Below, in pieces: positions 47,086-56,515 of a stretch of 64,000 nucleotides of DNA. Numbering within the stretch: position 1 is the first letter of the stretch; each line of letters begins with the position of its first letter. Location: positions 3,623,501 through 3,687,500 of the forward strand of contig NZ_CP139089.1 of assembly GCF_038024855.1 (NCBI RefSeq), written 5' to 3'. The position numbers and the translations under genes were made by a program. This DNA is from Methylocella tundrae (GTDB lineage: Bacteria > Pseudomonadota > Alphaproteobacteria > Rhizobiales > Beijerinckiaceae). The notes beneath the pieces were generated by a model. The model searched no databases, was not told the DNA's origin, and saw only the letters and a list, made by a program, of their open reading frames with translations.

Positions 47086-47289
47086 CTAGTAGTGACCGGT
47101 GCGCCGATGCTGACGGTGCATTTGGCGACCGGTGCGTCGCGCTGCACGTCGCTGCATCCCATACGTCTGAGCTTCAGCATCTGATACCGTTAGCACTATA
47201 GGCAGAAGAGCGAGGCCTAGTGCGGCTGGTCCTAAAAGGCAAAGCGCCCTTCGGCGGGACACGATTTCCGAGTCGATTTTCTCACTCAT
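47086..47289 (-). CDS. Small Tat-type secreted basic protein
   Basis: 67 residues. SRRRALCLLGPAALGLALLP resembles a twin-arginine signal, with likely cleavage after SDAEA. The mature 25-30 residues (QTYGMQRRAARRTGRQMHRQHRRTGHY) are very basic and rich in Arg, His and Tyr. Similar small proteins with AQTYGMxRR are familiar from Hyphomicrobiales. GGGAGGA lies about seven bases before the ATG. Function unknown. Confidence 0.7.
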   Translation of the reverse strand: MSEKIDSEIVSRRRALCLLGPAALGLALLPIVLTVSDAEAQTYGMQRRAARRTGRQMHRQHRRTGHY

Positions 47290-47775
47290 AAGCCGTCCTC
47301 CCTAAAGCGGTCCTCTTATGTGACCGGCGACCCTAAACCTGGGTTTCTTACATTAACTTCTATCGCGTAGAGCGCTCACTAGCAACTCATTGTTGCTCCA
47401 CCGTGTTGGGTTGCATTGATCCGGATCAGAGCGATCAAGCGCGCTGGCCTATGATTCCTCGAAGCGCAGCTTCTGCTCAGTGCTCGATTGGCGCTACACT
47501 GAATCTTCGAGTCTCACAAGCGAACGCGAAACTACAGGCTTAATCGGTAGCGGCGGATAAAGCCGCATGATTGTGGCAACGTTGACCCCGCCTAAGTCCT
47601 AGGATTTCAAGCGATTTTATGCTAGAAGTTAGATCTTAAGCATTCAAGGGCCGCGCCAAGCGGCTGCCGTAGCGGTCAACGCTGCCCAAGCAGAGAGCCT
47701 AGTCTAGGTAGGTCGGCGAAATAACAATCGCGGATGGTCCTGTGACGCCGGCGGCACTTCGAGAGGAGAAACGCC
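47290..47775. other. Intergenic region, nothing recognised
   Basis: 486 bp between a minus-strand small gene and a plus-strand repeat protein gene. No open frame with a ribosome binding site, no tRNA and no obvious inverted repeat was seen; promoters for both neighbours probably lie inside. Confidence 0.35.
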
Positions 47776-48078
47776 ATGTGGTGTAGAACCACCATTTCCA
47801 TTGCCGCAGCTGCATTCCTTTCCATCGCTGCTGTCTCAACTGACGCCTTGGCTTATCGCGGTGGACACCGTGGAGGCGGCTATCACGGAGGCGGCTATCA
47901 TGGAGGCGTCCATCGCGGGGGCGTGTATCGTGGAGGCGTCTATCGTGGAGGCGTCTATCGTGGAGGCGTCTATCGGGGAGGCGTCTATCGGGGAGGCGTC
48001 TATCGGGGAGGCTATGTGCGTCGTGGCGTTTACCCCCGACCACTATGCGGATATGCGCCCTACCCGCCCTGCTATTGA
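47776..48078 (+). CDS. Secreted Gly/Tyr/Arg-rich pentapeptide-repeat protein
   Basis: 100 residues. Signal peptide (SIAAAAFLSIAAVSTDALA), then YRGGHRGG, GGGYHGG units and five YRGGV pentapeptides plus one YRGGY. The tail has two Cys (LCGYAPYPPCY). GAGAGGAGAAACGCC provides the ribosome binding site. The repeats suggest a flexible, possibly adhesive or RNA/metal-binding surface protein; no function can be assigned. Confidence 0.75.
   Translation: MWCRTTISIAAAAFLSIAAVSTDALAYRGGHRGGGYHGGGYHGGVHRGGVYRGGVYRGGVYRGGVYRGGVYRGGVYRGGYVRRGVYPRPLCGYAPYPPCY
47926..48015 (+). repeat. Tandem 15-bp repeats encoding YRGGV
   Basis: Six 15-bp units start at 47926, 47941, 47956, 47971, 47986 and 48001. The first three have TATCGTGGAGGC, the next three TATCGGGGAGGC, showing recent expansion in two blocks. 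Copy number is likely variable. Confidence 0.9.
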
Positions 48079-48326
48079 ACAATAAGCCTCGATGCGCATC
48101 GACGAACTCAACGCTCGACCTATGCCCAGCGCGCACATGACCTTAAGCGCGAAATTCTGAGGTTTCGAGTTTTGAACCAACACTGGCTGGCTGGGGAGGC
48201 GCGATCTCTGCTTTGGAGTCCTTGTCGCTGCTCGTGGGTGTGAAGCTTCAGCTCCGATAACATTGGCGATCCTGTTGGCCTAACTCGTCGTGGATGTGCT
48301 AATGTGCCCAGGCGGTCGGACTCGTG

Positions 48327-49610
48327 ATGCGCCCGCGCGCAACTGCCGTCCCCGATAAACTTTGCCTATCCGGCTTAGAGAACATGCCAAGTGCAGACGA
48401 ACTCGACCCACGGCGCCGTCCCTCGGCAAACCGAATTCGCGCCGCCATTTCAGCGGTTTTATCCGCTTACACGCAGCGCGGCCATCGCAGGTCTGTGCCG
48501 CTTTCCGAGTTTGGTGATGCGATTGCGCTCGGCCTCCCAAATGCTCGCTTTTTCCTTTCTCAGCCGGCGGCGATTTCCGTCGAGCAGGAGCAAGCGCTCG
48601 TTCGCGAAGCAAAAAATCTTGGGCTGAGCCGCGGCGCCCCCCTGCCGGACGCGCAGTACCTGTCACTTTCTGGAGGGGGAGACAAGGGCGCCTTTGGCGC
48701 CGGACTGCTGGTCGGTTGGACCGCACATGGCGGCCGTCCGAAATTCAAGCTGGTCACCGGAGTTAGCACCGGAGCTCTGACGGCGCCGTTCGCCTTCCTT
48801 GGCCCCAAATATGATGCGGCTCTCACTGACGTTTACACCAACATCGACCCATCGAAAGTCTTTAGAAAGAGATTTCTCCCTCTCGCCGCCCTTATGCAGG
48901 ACGCGATGGCGGACACGAGCCCGCTGCTTGGATTGATTTCAAACTATTTCAACCAAGAATTGCTCGCGAAGATCGCCGCAGAATACGGCAAAGGACGACT
49001 TCTGCTGATCCAGACCACCGATCTCGACGCCGGCGTGCCAGTGCTTTGGAACATCGGCGCGATCGCCGCGAGCGGCCATCCAAGCGCGACCGATGTCATC
49101 TGTCGAATCCTGCTCGCGTCCGCATCCATACCAGGGGCGTTTCCACCGGTGTTGTTCGACGTAACCGCCAATGGCAAATCATATCAGGAGATGCACGTCG
49201 ATGGCGGCGCTGTGAGCCAGGCATTTCTAATTCCGTCCAGTCTCGACGTGCGCGTTGCGCAAGAAAAGTCAGGCTTCAGCAGAAAGGCCTACGATTGTTA
49301 TGTCATTCGCAATTCACGCCTGACTAGTGATTGGAGTGACGTGCAGCGGGCGACCCTTCCAATTGCCGGCAAGGCTGTCGCGATAATGATCAATTATGTG
49401 GGCCTTGGCGATCTCTACCGGATCTATCTGGAGGTGCAGCACGCTGGCGCAAATTTCAACGTCGCTTACATTGGCGACGACTTTCAGGCGGAGCACAAGG
49501 TAGAATTCGACCAGGAATATATGCGCGCTTTATATCGCTTCGCCTACGAGAAGGCGGCGAAGGGTTACCCATGGGGCCATGCGCCGCCGGGCTTTCGGGC
49601 GGCCCGGTGA
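48327..49610 (+). CDS. Patatin-like phospholipase domain protein
   Basis: 427 residues from ATG 48327 (a GTG precedes it; no strong ribosome binding site, and an ATG at 48384 is also possible). Patatin motifs: YLSLSGGGDKGAFGAGLL (oxyanion hole), VTGVSTGALTAPF with nucleophile Ser, and HVDGGAVSQ with the catalytic Asp. The N-terminal 100 residues are unassigned. Acyl hydrolase or lysophospholipase activity is the family role. A solitary gene in the accessory region. Confidence 0.87.
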   Translation: MRPRATAVPDKLCLSGLENMPSADELDPRRRPSANRIRAAISAVLSAYTQRGHRRSVPLSEFGDAIALGLPNARFFLSQPAAISVEQEQALVREAKNLGLSRGAPLPDAQYLSLSGGGDKGAFGAGLLVGWTAHGGRPKFKLVTGVSTGALTAPFAFLGPKYDAALTDVYTNIDPSKVFRKRFLPLAALMQDAMADTSPLLGLISNYFNQELLAKIAAEYGKGRLLLIQTTDLDAGVPVLWNIGAIAASGHPSATDVICRILLASASIPGAFPPVLFDVTANGKSYQEMHVDGGAVSQAFLIPSSLDVRVAQEKSGFSRKAYDCYVIRNSRLTSDWSDVQRATLPIAGKAVAIMINYVGLGDLYRIYLEVQHAGANFNVAYIGDDFQAEHKVEFDQEYMRALYRFAYEKAAKGYPWGHAPPGFRAAR

Positions 49611-49640
49611 CGATGTTTGGTACGATCCATGTGTCGCCCG

Positions 49641-50143
49641 TCATTTTGGTAGCGTCACGCTGAAGGCGGTGCTGACGCTAACATTCGAGGCCGAGAGGTC
49701 AATACCTCCGATCAGCTCTGCGCGTAACTGGCGCGCCAGCGCGCATGCCCTTAAGCGCGAAGTTGGGCGTCTTGCTAATGCAGAACAAAGCCCTTCTGAG
49801 AAACTGCGGCCAGCGTGACATCGGTCTCGGCGATAGACGTGGCGTCGCTCAACTCATTTTCGATCGACGACATTTCACCGAAAATGCCATTCGGCCCGAC
49901 GACGAGCAACTGTCGGTCGCCGCGATACAATCCGAGGCGCCCGCTCTCAACGCAATACAACTCGGCCATCGGATCGGCGTGTTTGAATATCGTTTCTCCA
50001 GTCTTGAATGACCGCGAAAGCAACCCGGCATCCTGAAAACTTCTGAAATTGATGGCTTCGTCCGACTGAGCAGTTAGAATTGCTTGAGCGAGCGACGACC
50101 TGCCGGCAGGAAACGCCAGACGCAAGGCGCCGAATTCGGTCAC
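49641..50143 (-). pseudogene. Cyclic-nucleotide-binding domain gene with two frameshifts
   Basis: From GTG 50143 the frame encodes a CAP-ED domain (FKTGETIFKHADPMAELYCV...GPNGIFGEMSSIENE...SATSIAETDVTL form) and stops at 49775 after QKGFVLH. One base further on, SKTPNFALKGMRA continues the family helix in another frame, and a second shift restores ALARQLRAELIGGIDLS to a stop at 49641. So the gene is broken by two indels near 49776 and about 49745. No HTH domain was present in the original product. Sequencing error at both sites is the alternative. Confidence 0.75.
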
Positions 50144-50236
50144 GAGCAGGGGGGAGCTGACCCTCCTCAGGCGGAGTCGAGAAGCGTCCGAAGTCTCAAG
50201 GAGGTCGTTCGACGGCCGCTCCTTAGGAGCAAGGAT

Positions 50237-50956
50237 ATGATGCCAAACCGTGTGGACGATCCTTCCCTCGGCGTGGTCGACACTAGGACATCACTCGTCC
50301 GGCCCGGCCTGAGAACGCCGCGAGCGGCCGCAATCGCCGGGATCATTTTTTCGATCCTCCTGATTTGCAGCCTCTGGCTGCTGTGGCGCTCGGTGCCCGT
50401 CGACCCGCTTGAGGCTGGCTCGTGGCTCCACACTCATTCGAGAAGAGTGTCGCTTGCTTTGAATTTCGTTCCTTTTGCGGGCGTCGCCTTCTTCTGGTTC
50501 CTCGGCGTTCTACGAGATCGCCTCGGGCAGCGAGAAGACCAGTTTTTTGCAACTGTTTTCCTCGGCAGCGGTCTCATCTTTCTCGGGATGCTGTTCGTCG
50601 CGGCCTCAGCCATGGGGGGATTGATCCTAGCCTATTCAGCCGCGTCAGGGGAGCTTCCGGGATCCGCCACCTTCGCCTTTGCCCGCGCATTCACATACAA
50701 CGTCATGCAAATCTACGCGCTCAAAATGGCGGGCGTCTTTATGATCACAACGTCGACTCTGGCTTTAAAGACCAACCTCACGGCCCGCTGGATCGCATTG
50801 CTGGGATATGCGTTGGCTGCATTGCTACTTGTCGGCAGCGGCTATCTTGACTGGGTTTTATTCATTTTTCCAGCGTGGGTTCTACTGGTCAGTCTCTACA
50901 TTCTGATCGATAATCTGCGGGAATCACGAAGCGCAACAGCAGACCAAAGAGCGTGA
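50237..50956 (+). CDS. Multi-span membrane protein of unknown function
   Basis: 239 residues from ATG 50237 with AGGAGCAAGGAT just upstream; a frame to 50084 has no support. Five predicted membrane spans (about 33-55, 78-98, 113-135, 165-185 and 190-228) with a cytoplasmic acidic start. Features: LNFVPFAGVAFFWFLGVLRDRLGQREDQFFATVF and ARAFTYNVMQIYALKMAGVFM. No domain recognised. Divergent from the broken cyclic-nucleotide gene. Confidence 0.7.
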   Translation: MMPNRVDDPSLGVVDTRTSLVRPGLRTPRAAAIAGIIFSILLICSLWLLWRSVPVDPLEAGSWLHTHSRRVSLALNFVPFAGVAFFWFLGVLRDRLGQREDQFFATVFLGSGLIFLGMLFVAASAMGGLILAYSAASGELPGSATFAFARAFTYNVMQIYALKMAGVFMITTSTLALKTNLTARWIALLGYALAALLLVGSGYLDWVLFIFPAWVLLVSLYILIDNLRESRSATADQRA

Positions 50957-51017
50957 GAAATAATTAACTGTATCGAACGCCGGCAGAGTAGCCGGTTGGT
51001 GTCTAATTTCGAACAGC

Positions 51018-51782
51018 TTAATAGGTCGCGAGGGCATTGGCTGTATCGACCATCGGCTGCTGGCTGACGGAAATTAGCCCGGCGTCGGGTCGATCTAGAT
51101 CCTGAATTAACAAAACAACAGCGGCGATCAGGAGACCCATGATATAAACTGGCAACCTCCAGCGCCGTTCCGCGGCGCCACTGGCGTAGCCAGAGAACCC
51201 AAGGGCGACAATTGAAATGCTGTAGAGCGCCAGAATGACGATATTTGGCACGCGATTGCGTAAAGCAGTCAGACGCTTTTCCTGATTATCGAACGTTTCG
51301 TTCAATGCTTGAATATAGAGCCCCGTCGGCACCACAGCATTGTTCTTCTCCATAACCAACTTGACATCTGACCAAAGCGCCTCTTGAATCTTGTTGGAGC
51401 GTGCAATCGCGACCTGCGTTTCGGCTGCCGTCGGGACGTGGCTGGTGAGTTCCAACCGGATCTGGACATAGTTGCGCAAGAGCTTCAGACTCTCGGCGTC
51501 GTGTGGCGCCGGCAGCAACCGCGCTCGCAAAGCAGCCGTTCCGATCGAATTCGCCTCGTCCAGCAGCGCGGCGCGCCGTTCATCAAATCGCGTCAGCGCC
51601 ATGGCGAAGGTAAAGCCGATCATCAACGCCAGGAGACCGAGCATCGCGGCTTCCAAGGTAGAGATATTGGCCTCTCCTCCGGCGCGCACGCCGAAATGGT
51701 GACCTGCTTCGCCCGCCAAAAAAAGAGCGGCGAGACTGCCGATGAAAACAGCAGTGAGCGGATAATTCGTAAACTCCAGCAT
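51018..51782 (-). CDS. DUF4239 (bestrophin-like) membrane protein
   Basis: 254 residues from ATG 51782. Two N-terminal spans (about 8-30, 45-68) and two C-terminal ones (about 190-238) enclose a helical soluble domain (FDERRAALLDEANSIGTAALRARLLP, LLRNYVQIRLELTSH). This layout and the E-A-N-x-I-G-T signature fit the DUF4239/bestrophin-like family. Ion-channel activity is suggested by the family label only. A frame extending to 51938 lacks family similarity. Confidence 0.8.
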   Translation of the reverse strand: MLEFTNYPLTAVFIGSLAALFLAGEAGHHFGVRAGGEANISTLEAAMLGLLALMIGFTFAMALTRFDERRAALLDEANSIGTAALRARLLPAPHDAESLKLLRNYVQIRLELTSHVPTAAETQVAIARSNKIQEALWSDVKLVMEKNNAVVPTGLYIQALNETFDNQEKRLTALRNRVPNIVILALYSISIVALGFSGYASGAAERRWRLPVYIMGLLIAAVVLLIQDLDRPDAGLISVSQQPMVDTANALATY

Positions 51783-51941
51783 TGTTCTAATCCGCAGGCG
51801 GCAGTGGAATAAGCGCAACTTGCTTGGCGATAGTGTTATGGCGTCCGCTTCTCGGCGGCAGGCCGTCAGCGCGTCCTTGACGCCCACGCGGGAGTATCTT
51901 TGGACGCGCGAACCGCTCGCGCGCGCCGACGCGACCAAGGG

Positions 51942-53648
51942 CTACGGCAAGCACGGCGATTGTGGTGGCCCGTTAAGAGGCAGCCTGTCGAAAGCCGTCG
52001 CCGCCTCCTCAAGATCCTCGAAAACCATCGTCTCGCCGATCTGGTCCAGGACCCCAGCCCGCTCCAGGACGTCGCGCGGCCCCTTGTGCAATTCGGCGAT
52101 CCCCAACACAACGCCCTTCTCTGCGAACAGAGCGCGCACATCCGCCAGCATCGCCGCCGCCGTCGAGTCGAGCTGGGCAATCGCACCAGCGTCGAGCACG
52201 AACCAGCGCGCATCGGCAGGCAAGTCTCGAGCGATCACGATGAACCGCGCCTTGACGTAATCGACGTTGAAGAACAGCAGGCTGCCCTGAAGAAGGAAGA
52301 GCGCGAGGCCGGGAATGGGTCGCGCCTCTTTGAACCGGTGCAGTTTGTAAAAGCCGCGGCGGCCCGGGATCACGCCGAGCATAGCGTCATGCGGCCGCAT
52401 TTCCCGGAGCAGGACGTAAAGAAGCGTCGCGCCAATGGCGATCACGACGCCCCGCAGCACGCCGAGACTGATAGGCCCCGCCATCCCGATCAGGGCGAAA
52501 ACGAACTCCATGCGGCTGATGCGCCAAATCTCGCGCAGGCTTGCGACATCGACGAGGCTGATCGCGGCGCCGACCAGAATGGCGCCGAGCGCCGGCGTCG
52601 GCAAAATTCGCAGCGCCTCGTTGAGGTAGAGAAGGGTCGCGGCGAGAGCGAGAGCTGCAATGACGCCCGAGGCCTGCGATCGCCCACCGACAGTCATGTT
52701 GATGGCCGTGCGCGAGTCGGAGACGGTTACGGGAAAGCCGCCGAACAGTCCCGACGCGAGATTGGCGCCGCCAAATCCGATCAGCTCGGCGTCGGCGTTG
52801 ACCTCGAACTTGCCCCGCGCGCCGAAACTGCGCGCCGCGACGACGCCCGAACCAAAGCTGACGAGCCAGACCGCCGCCGCGTCGAGCGCGACCTCGGACA
52901 AGGATAGATGAGACATGTCGGGCAGGCCCAGTGTAGGCAAGGCATTCGGCAGGCTTCCGACAACGGCGACGCCGCGTTGCTCCAAGTGGAAGATCGCGGA
53001 GGATATGACTGCGAAGACGACGACGACGAGGGGGCCTGGAACCGGCGAACGCAGCGCCGCCAAGATCTGGAGCAGGGCGAACGCCGACGTCCCGACGGCG
53101 AGCGAAAGCAGGTGAATCGAACCGGCTTTCCGGACCAGCTCCACAATGGGAGCGACAAGACCTTCGGATTCGATCCGCAGGCCGGTGAGACGCCCGATCT
53201 GTCCGACCAGGATGGAGATCGAGACGCCGCTGATAAAGCCGACCAGGATCGGCTTCGACAGGAAGGCGGCGACCACGCCAAGGTGAAGCCAGCTGGCCAA
53301 AAGGCAGAAAACGCCAACGGCGAGGGCGACCGCCGCGGCCGCGGCGACGCGCTCATCCGGCGCATTCGCCGCCACATTGGCGAGGGCGGCGGCCAGCACC
53401 GTCATCGTTGCGGCGTCGGGCCCGACGATGAGTTGGCGCGAAGGCCCGAGCAGAGCATAGCCCAACAGCGGGAGGATGCTCGAATAAACGCCGACCTGCG
53501 GCGGGAGGCCGGCGATCGCCGGATAGGCGATGGCGCTCGGGATCGCAACGGCTGCGACCGCGAGTCCGGCCACGGCGTCGTGGGGCAGCCAGTTTGGTCT
53601 GTAGCCCCGGAAGCTCTGCAGAATCACTGACCCCACCGACCAGCCCAC
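51942..53648 (-). CDS. SulP-family anion transporter with STAS domain
   Basis: 568 residues. Ten or more membrane spans hold the SulP signatures LAVAAVAIPSAIAYPAIAGLPPQVGVYSS, GPSRQLIVGPDAATM, and GLFGGFPVTVSDSRTAINMTVGGRSQASG. A C-terminal STAS domain (about 430-550, ALFLLQGSLLFFNVDYVK and VLDAGAIAQLDSTAAAML with the conserved Asp-Ser) follows. Uptake of sulfate or related anions is the family role; exact anion unknown. Start GTG 53648; a GTG 18 bases downstream is a close alternative. Confidence 0.9.
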   Translation of the reverse strand: MGWSVGSVILQSFRGYRPNWLPHDAVAGLAVAAVAIPSAIAYPAIAGLPPQVGVYSSILPLLGYALLGPSRQLIVGPDAATMTVLAAALANVAANAPDERVAAAAAVALAVGVFCLLASWLHLGVVAAFLSKPILVGFISGVSISILVGQIGRLTGLRIESEGLVAPIVELVRKAGSIHLLSLAVGTSAFALLQILAALRSPVPGPLVVVVFAVISSAIFHLEQRGVAVVGSLPNALPTLGLPDMSHLSLSEVALDAAAVWLVSFGSGVVAARSFGARGKFEVNADAELIGFGGANLASGLFGGFPVTVSDSRTAINMTVGGRSQASGVIAALALAATLLYLNEALRILPTPALGAILVGAAISLVDVASLREIWRISRMEFVFALIGMAGPISLGVLRGVVIAIGATLLYVLLREMRPHDAMLGVIPGRRGFYKLHRFKEARPIPGLALFLLQGSLLFFNVDYVKARFIVIARDLPADARWFVLDAGAIAQLDSTAAAMLADVRALFAEKGVVLGIAELHKGPRDVLERAGVLDQIGETMVFEDLEEAATAFDRLPLNGPPQSPCLP

Positions 53649-54201
53649 GCTTGCGCCCCTGCCGCCGCCCGCTCAGCCCGTCGAGATTGCCGGCTCGACG
53701 TCACTTACAACGACCGGCCGAGCCAGCGGCGGCGTGCTGGCGCCGTAGAGTTCGCCTTCGGACCAGGAAATGACCACGGTCGCGACGCCATGTGTCGCTT
53801 TCTATCGGTCTTTCCTGTCCGCCCAAAATGCAACGGCAAATCGAAGCAAGCTAGCTAAATCAGGCGCAAGCCGCCGAAAATCCGCCACCATCCGGATTTT
53901 GACACAGTTGATCGCTGGCGTCCTTGTCGCCAGCGCCGTGGGCGGCAGGTCACTCCAGGACGAGATCATCGCCGCTTGCGCCGGCGGATTGGAGCAGCAG
54001 TTCGGCAGCAAAACCGGCAGAGGCCCGCGGCGGCGATGGTACCCTGCAACGGCGAGAGGACTGCGTCGGCTCACTCTCGGGCGTTTTCCTCCGCGTCGGG
54101 CGAACCGGAATTCGCGGATGTTGCGCAACTCGGGAGCAACCGCCAATATCGCCGCCGAGCCATGCAGACGCAGAGTGCTCTCCTTGCCGTTCGGAGGCGT
54201 T
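53649..54201. other. Intergenic region before TAXI gene
   Basis: About 550 bp between divergent genes. An open frame in phase with the next gene runs through it from 53770 but has arginine-rich, non-protein-like composition and no ribosome binding site. No other feature seen. Confidence 0.4.
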
Positions 54202-55502
54202 ATGAAATTCAGCGCGAGCCTGCGACGGACAATTGGCGTGCTTTGTATCGCGTCGATCGCTGGCCTCGCCGCGTGGGGCTGGCATTTTTATTATCGCCCG
54301 GTCATTCTTTCCGCCGCGGTCGGGCCGTCGACCTTCGACGACGCCGAACTGATCGCCTCCATGGCTCAAGCTCTAGCGACCAACGGATCGCACATCCGCC
54401 TTTCGATCCAACAGCCCCCCCCCGGGCCGATTGAATCACTTGAGCGCCTGAAAAGGGGCAAGCGCAACTCGCCGTCATCCGAAATTTAGGAGACGTGCCG
54501 GATCGGGTCCGATCGATTGCTGTCCTGCATAGCGATCCAATCACGATCATCGCGCCGAAATCGGCGAAGATAGAGAACTTTCGCGAGTTGGCGGACAAGA
54601 CATTGGGATTGGTCGGGCCGCCGGGTTCTTACGCCAGACTCATGGCGTGGACGCGATTGCACTACCATGGCAAATTCTTATCCGACATACCGCCTGTGGT
54701 CGCCGAGATAGCGGCGGCGATCAACGCAAAGAAAATTGACGCGCTGCTATTCATAATCCCGACGACGAAGAGCGGCGCGATATCGGAGCGATGGGCGTCC
54801 GTCCGGAGATTGACCCGCAAGTCGATGGGCTTTGTGTCGATCGATGACGCCGAGGCGATTGAAGCCGCCGCGCCCGAATTTGAGCAAGGCGAAATTTTGT
54901 CCGGCGCGTTCGGGGGTTCGCCGCCGGTTCCGGCCGAGAATGTGACGACGCTGCTAGTGACGACCTATCTTGTCGCCGACCAAAGCGTGCGCTCCGACAT
55001 CGCCACCGAATTGACCCGTTTCATTTTCGAGAACCGGCAGCGATTTATCCCCGACGCGCCGGTCGCCGCGCTGATCAAGGCAGCGAGCACCGATAAGGAC
55101 GCAATCATCCCGGTGCACAAGGGCGCGAAGGAGTTTTTTGACGGCGAGGAACAGACCTTCATGGAGCGCTACGGGGACTGGCTGTACACGGGACCGATCA
55201 TTCTCGGCGTACTTTATTCGGCCTTGATGCCGATCTGGCATTTACTCAGGCCCGTCCCCCCGGAAGCTCTGCTGCTGGCGACCGTTCCCGAAATCTCTTA
55301 CAGCATCAAGAATGCGACATCACTGGAGGAGCTTGAGGCCATAAACGCGCGGGTCGACGCCGCCATTGAACGCATCTCGGCCGAGGCGCTCAACGGCAGG
55401 CTCGAAGACAGCAAAGTCGGAGCCAATTCTCTCGTCATCGGATACATAAACAGGATCGTGCGAGAGAAGCGCGCCGAGCTTCAGAAGAACTCCGGCGCTT
55501 GA
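54202..55502 (+). pseudogene. TAXI-family TRAP solute-binding protein gene, frameshifted
   Basis: Starts at ATG 54202 (GGAGG upstream) with a signal-anchor (TIGVLCIASIAGLAAWGWHFYY). The frame fails after LERLKRG and stops at 54489; the other frame continues QAQLAVIRNLGDVPDRVRSIAVLHSDP to 55502. The shift lies in the AAAAGGGG run at 54451-54458. Restored, it has TAXI features (NFRELADKTLGLVGPPGSY, FIIPTTKSGAI) and a C-terminal membrane span (about residue 325: GPIILGVLYSALMPIWHLL) followed by a cytosolic helix. No TRAP permease is adjacent. Homopolymer sequencing error is the main alternative. Confidence 0.8.
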
Positions 55503-56288
55503 CCATGATTTTGGCGCGAACGCCTTTATCCATTTGAATGGCATTGCCATGTTGCGGCCCCGCGCGCCGCATTGGTTTCCACCTAGCCGCCGACAATCAC
55601 CAAGGTCAGCTATCATGACTAATGCGTCCTTCCCGAATTCGTCCAATAACGCGTGTTTCGCCATCCGAACCAGCTTGCGAGATTAATCTTATGATGGGGG
55701 TCATGACAAGCCAGAGCCGTGACTTTGGTCCCCGCAGTCAAGATCCAGCAGCCGGTAGCGGCCCGGATTTTCAAGCGACAAAATTTCTCAAATTGCTTAC
55801 CGCGGCACACGGAGCCTTGCGCGTGTACCTCCTCGCGCACCGTTGCGCGGCTGATGACAATCGCCAGAGACAGTCAACGCGATTTGACAGTCGATGACCA
55901 AAAACGCGTCGGGCGCGCCGATGAGTTTGATTCCGCCCCGATCGGGGCGGCGTCCTCGCTCCACGTCGCCGAAGGTCTGCGTTCGAGCGACGACGAGACT
56001 GCCTGGAACGACTGAGCCGGGCGCAAACCGGAAGCGCGCCCTTTCGCAACGAATGTCTGCTGTCAGGTGCAAAGCTGGCTCTTGGATCGAATTAAGCAGG
56101 GCGCACGTCGAGCGACTGGCGGCTCCGGTCGGCGGTTTCGTTCGATCCCCGCCCGACTTACGACTTTAGGGGTTAGGTACCCAACTATTCGGCTGGCGTA
56201 ATTACACAGGAATTACACAGGAACCGAGCTTCTGGGGTGCCGCCGGAAAATGCCAGAGCGAAAAATCATTATTTCGAAAGGGATTAAA
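55503..56288. other. Region without supported genes
   Basis: About 785 bp. Several 80-95 codon open frames exist on both strands but lack ribosome binding sites and recognisable domains. It lies between the broken TAXI gene and a tRNA remnant, so it is probably debris at the island boundary. Confidence 0.4.
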
Positions 56289-56338
56289 TGGTGCCCAGGG
56301 GCGGAATCGAAGCACCGACACTGCGATTTTCAGTCGCA
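56289..56338 (-). pseudogene. 3' half of a tRNA-Phe gene (attachment-site scar)
   Basis: On the minus strand the segment reads the anticodon stem-loop GCGACTGAAAATCGC (anticodon GAA), the variable and T-arm region with one mismatch in the T stem, and the acceptor end with CCA (plus strand TGGTGCCCAGG). The 5' half (D-arm and acceptor 5' strand) is missing; sequence beyond 56338 is unrelated. Such 3' tRNA fragments are produced when integrative elements insert in tRNA genes. Confidence 0.82.
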
Positions 56339-56515
56339 GCCTGTTCGCGAGTAATGAGTTGTGTTAGAGCTGGCTCGGGTTGTCTAAACAGTTTTCCGCG
56401 AAAGATAAGTGGCGTTCCGCCGGGTTGCTTTCGTTAGAGGGCGCCGGGTGTTGGGTGTGACGCAGGGAGGGCGAAGCCCGGCCGCAGTCGCATCCAGCAC
56501 CCGGCGGCGGAAAAT

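Noticed and set aside
47868..48015. Possible CRISPR array
   Set aside because: The 15-bp units are contiguous and in frame (YRGGV), without spacers.
55622..56072. Several 90-codon open frames at the island border
   Set aside because: No ribosome binding sites, no domains, mutually overlapping on both strands.
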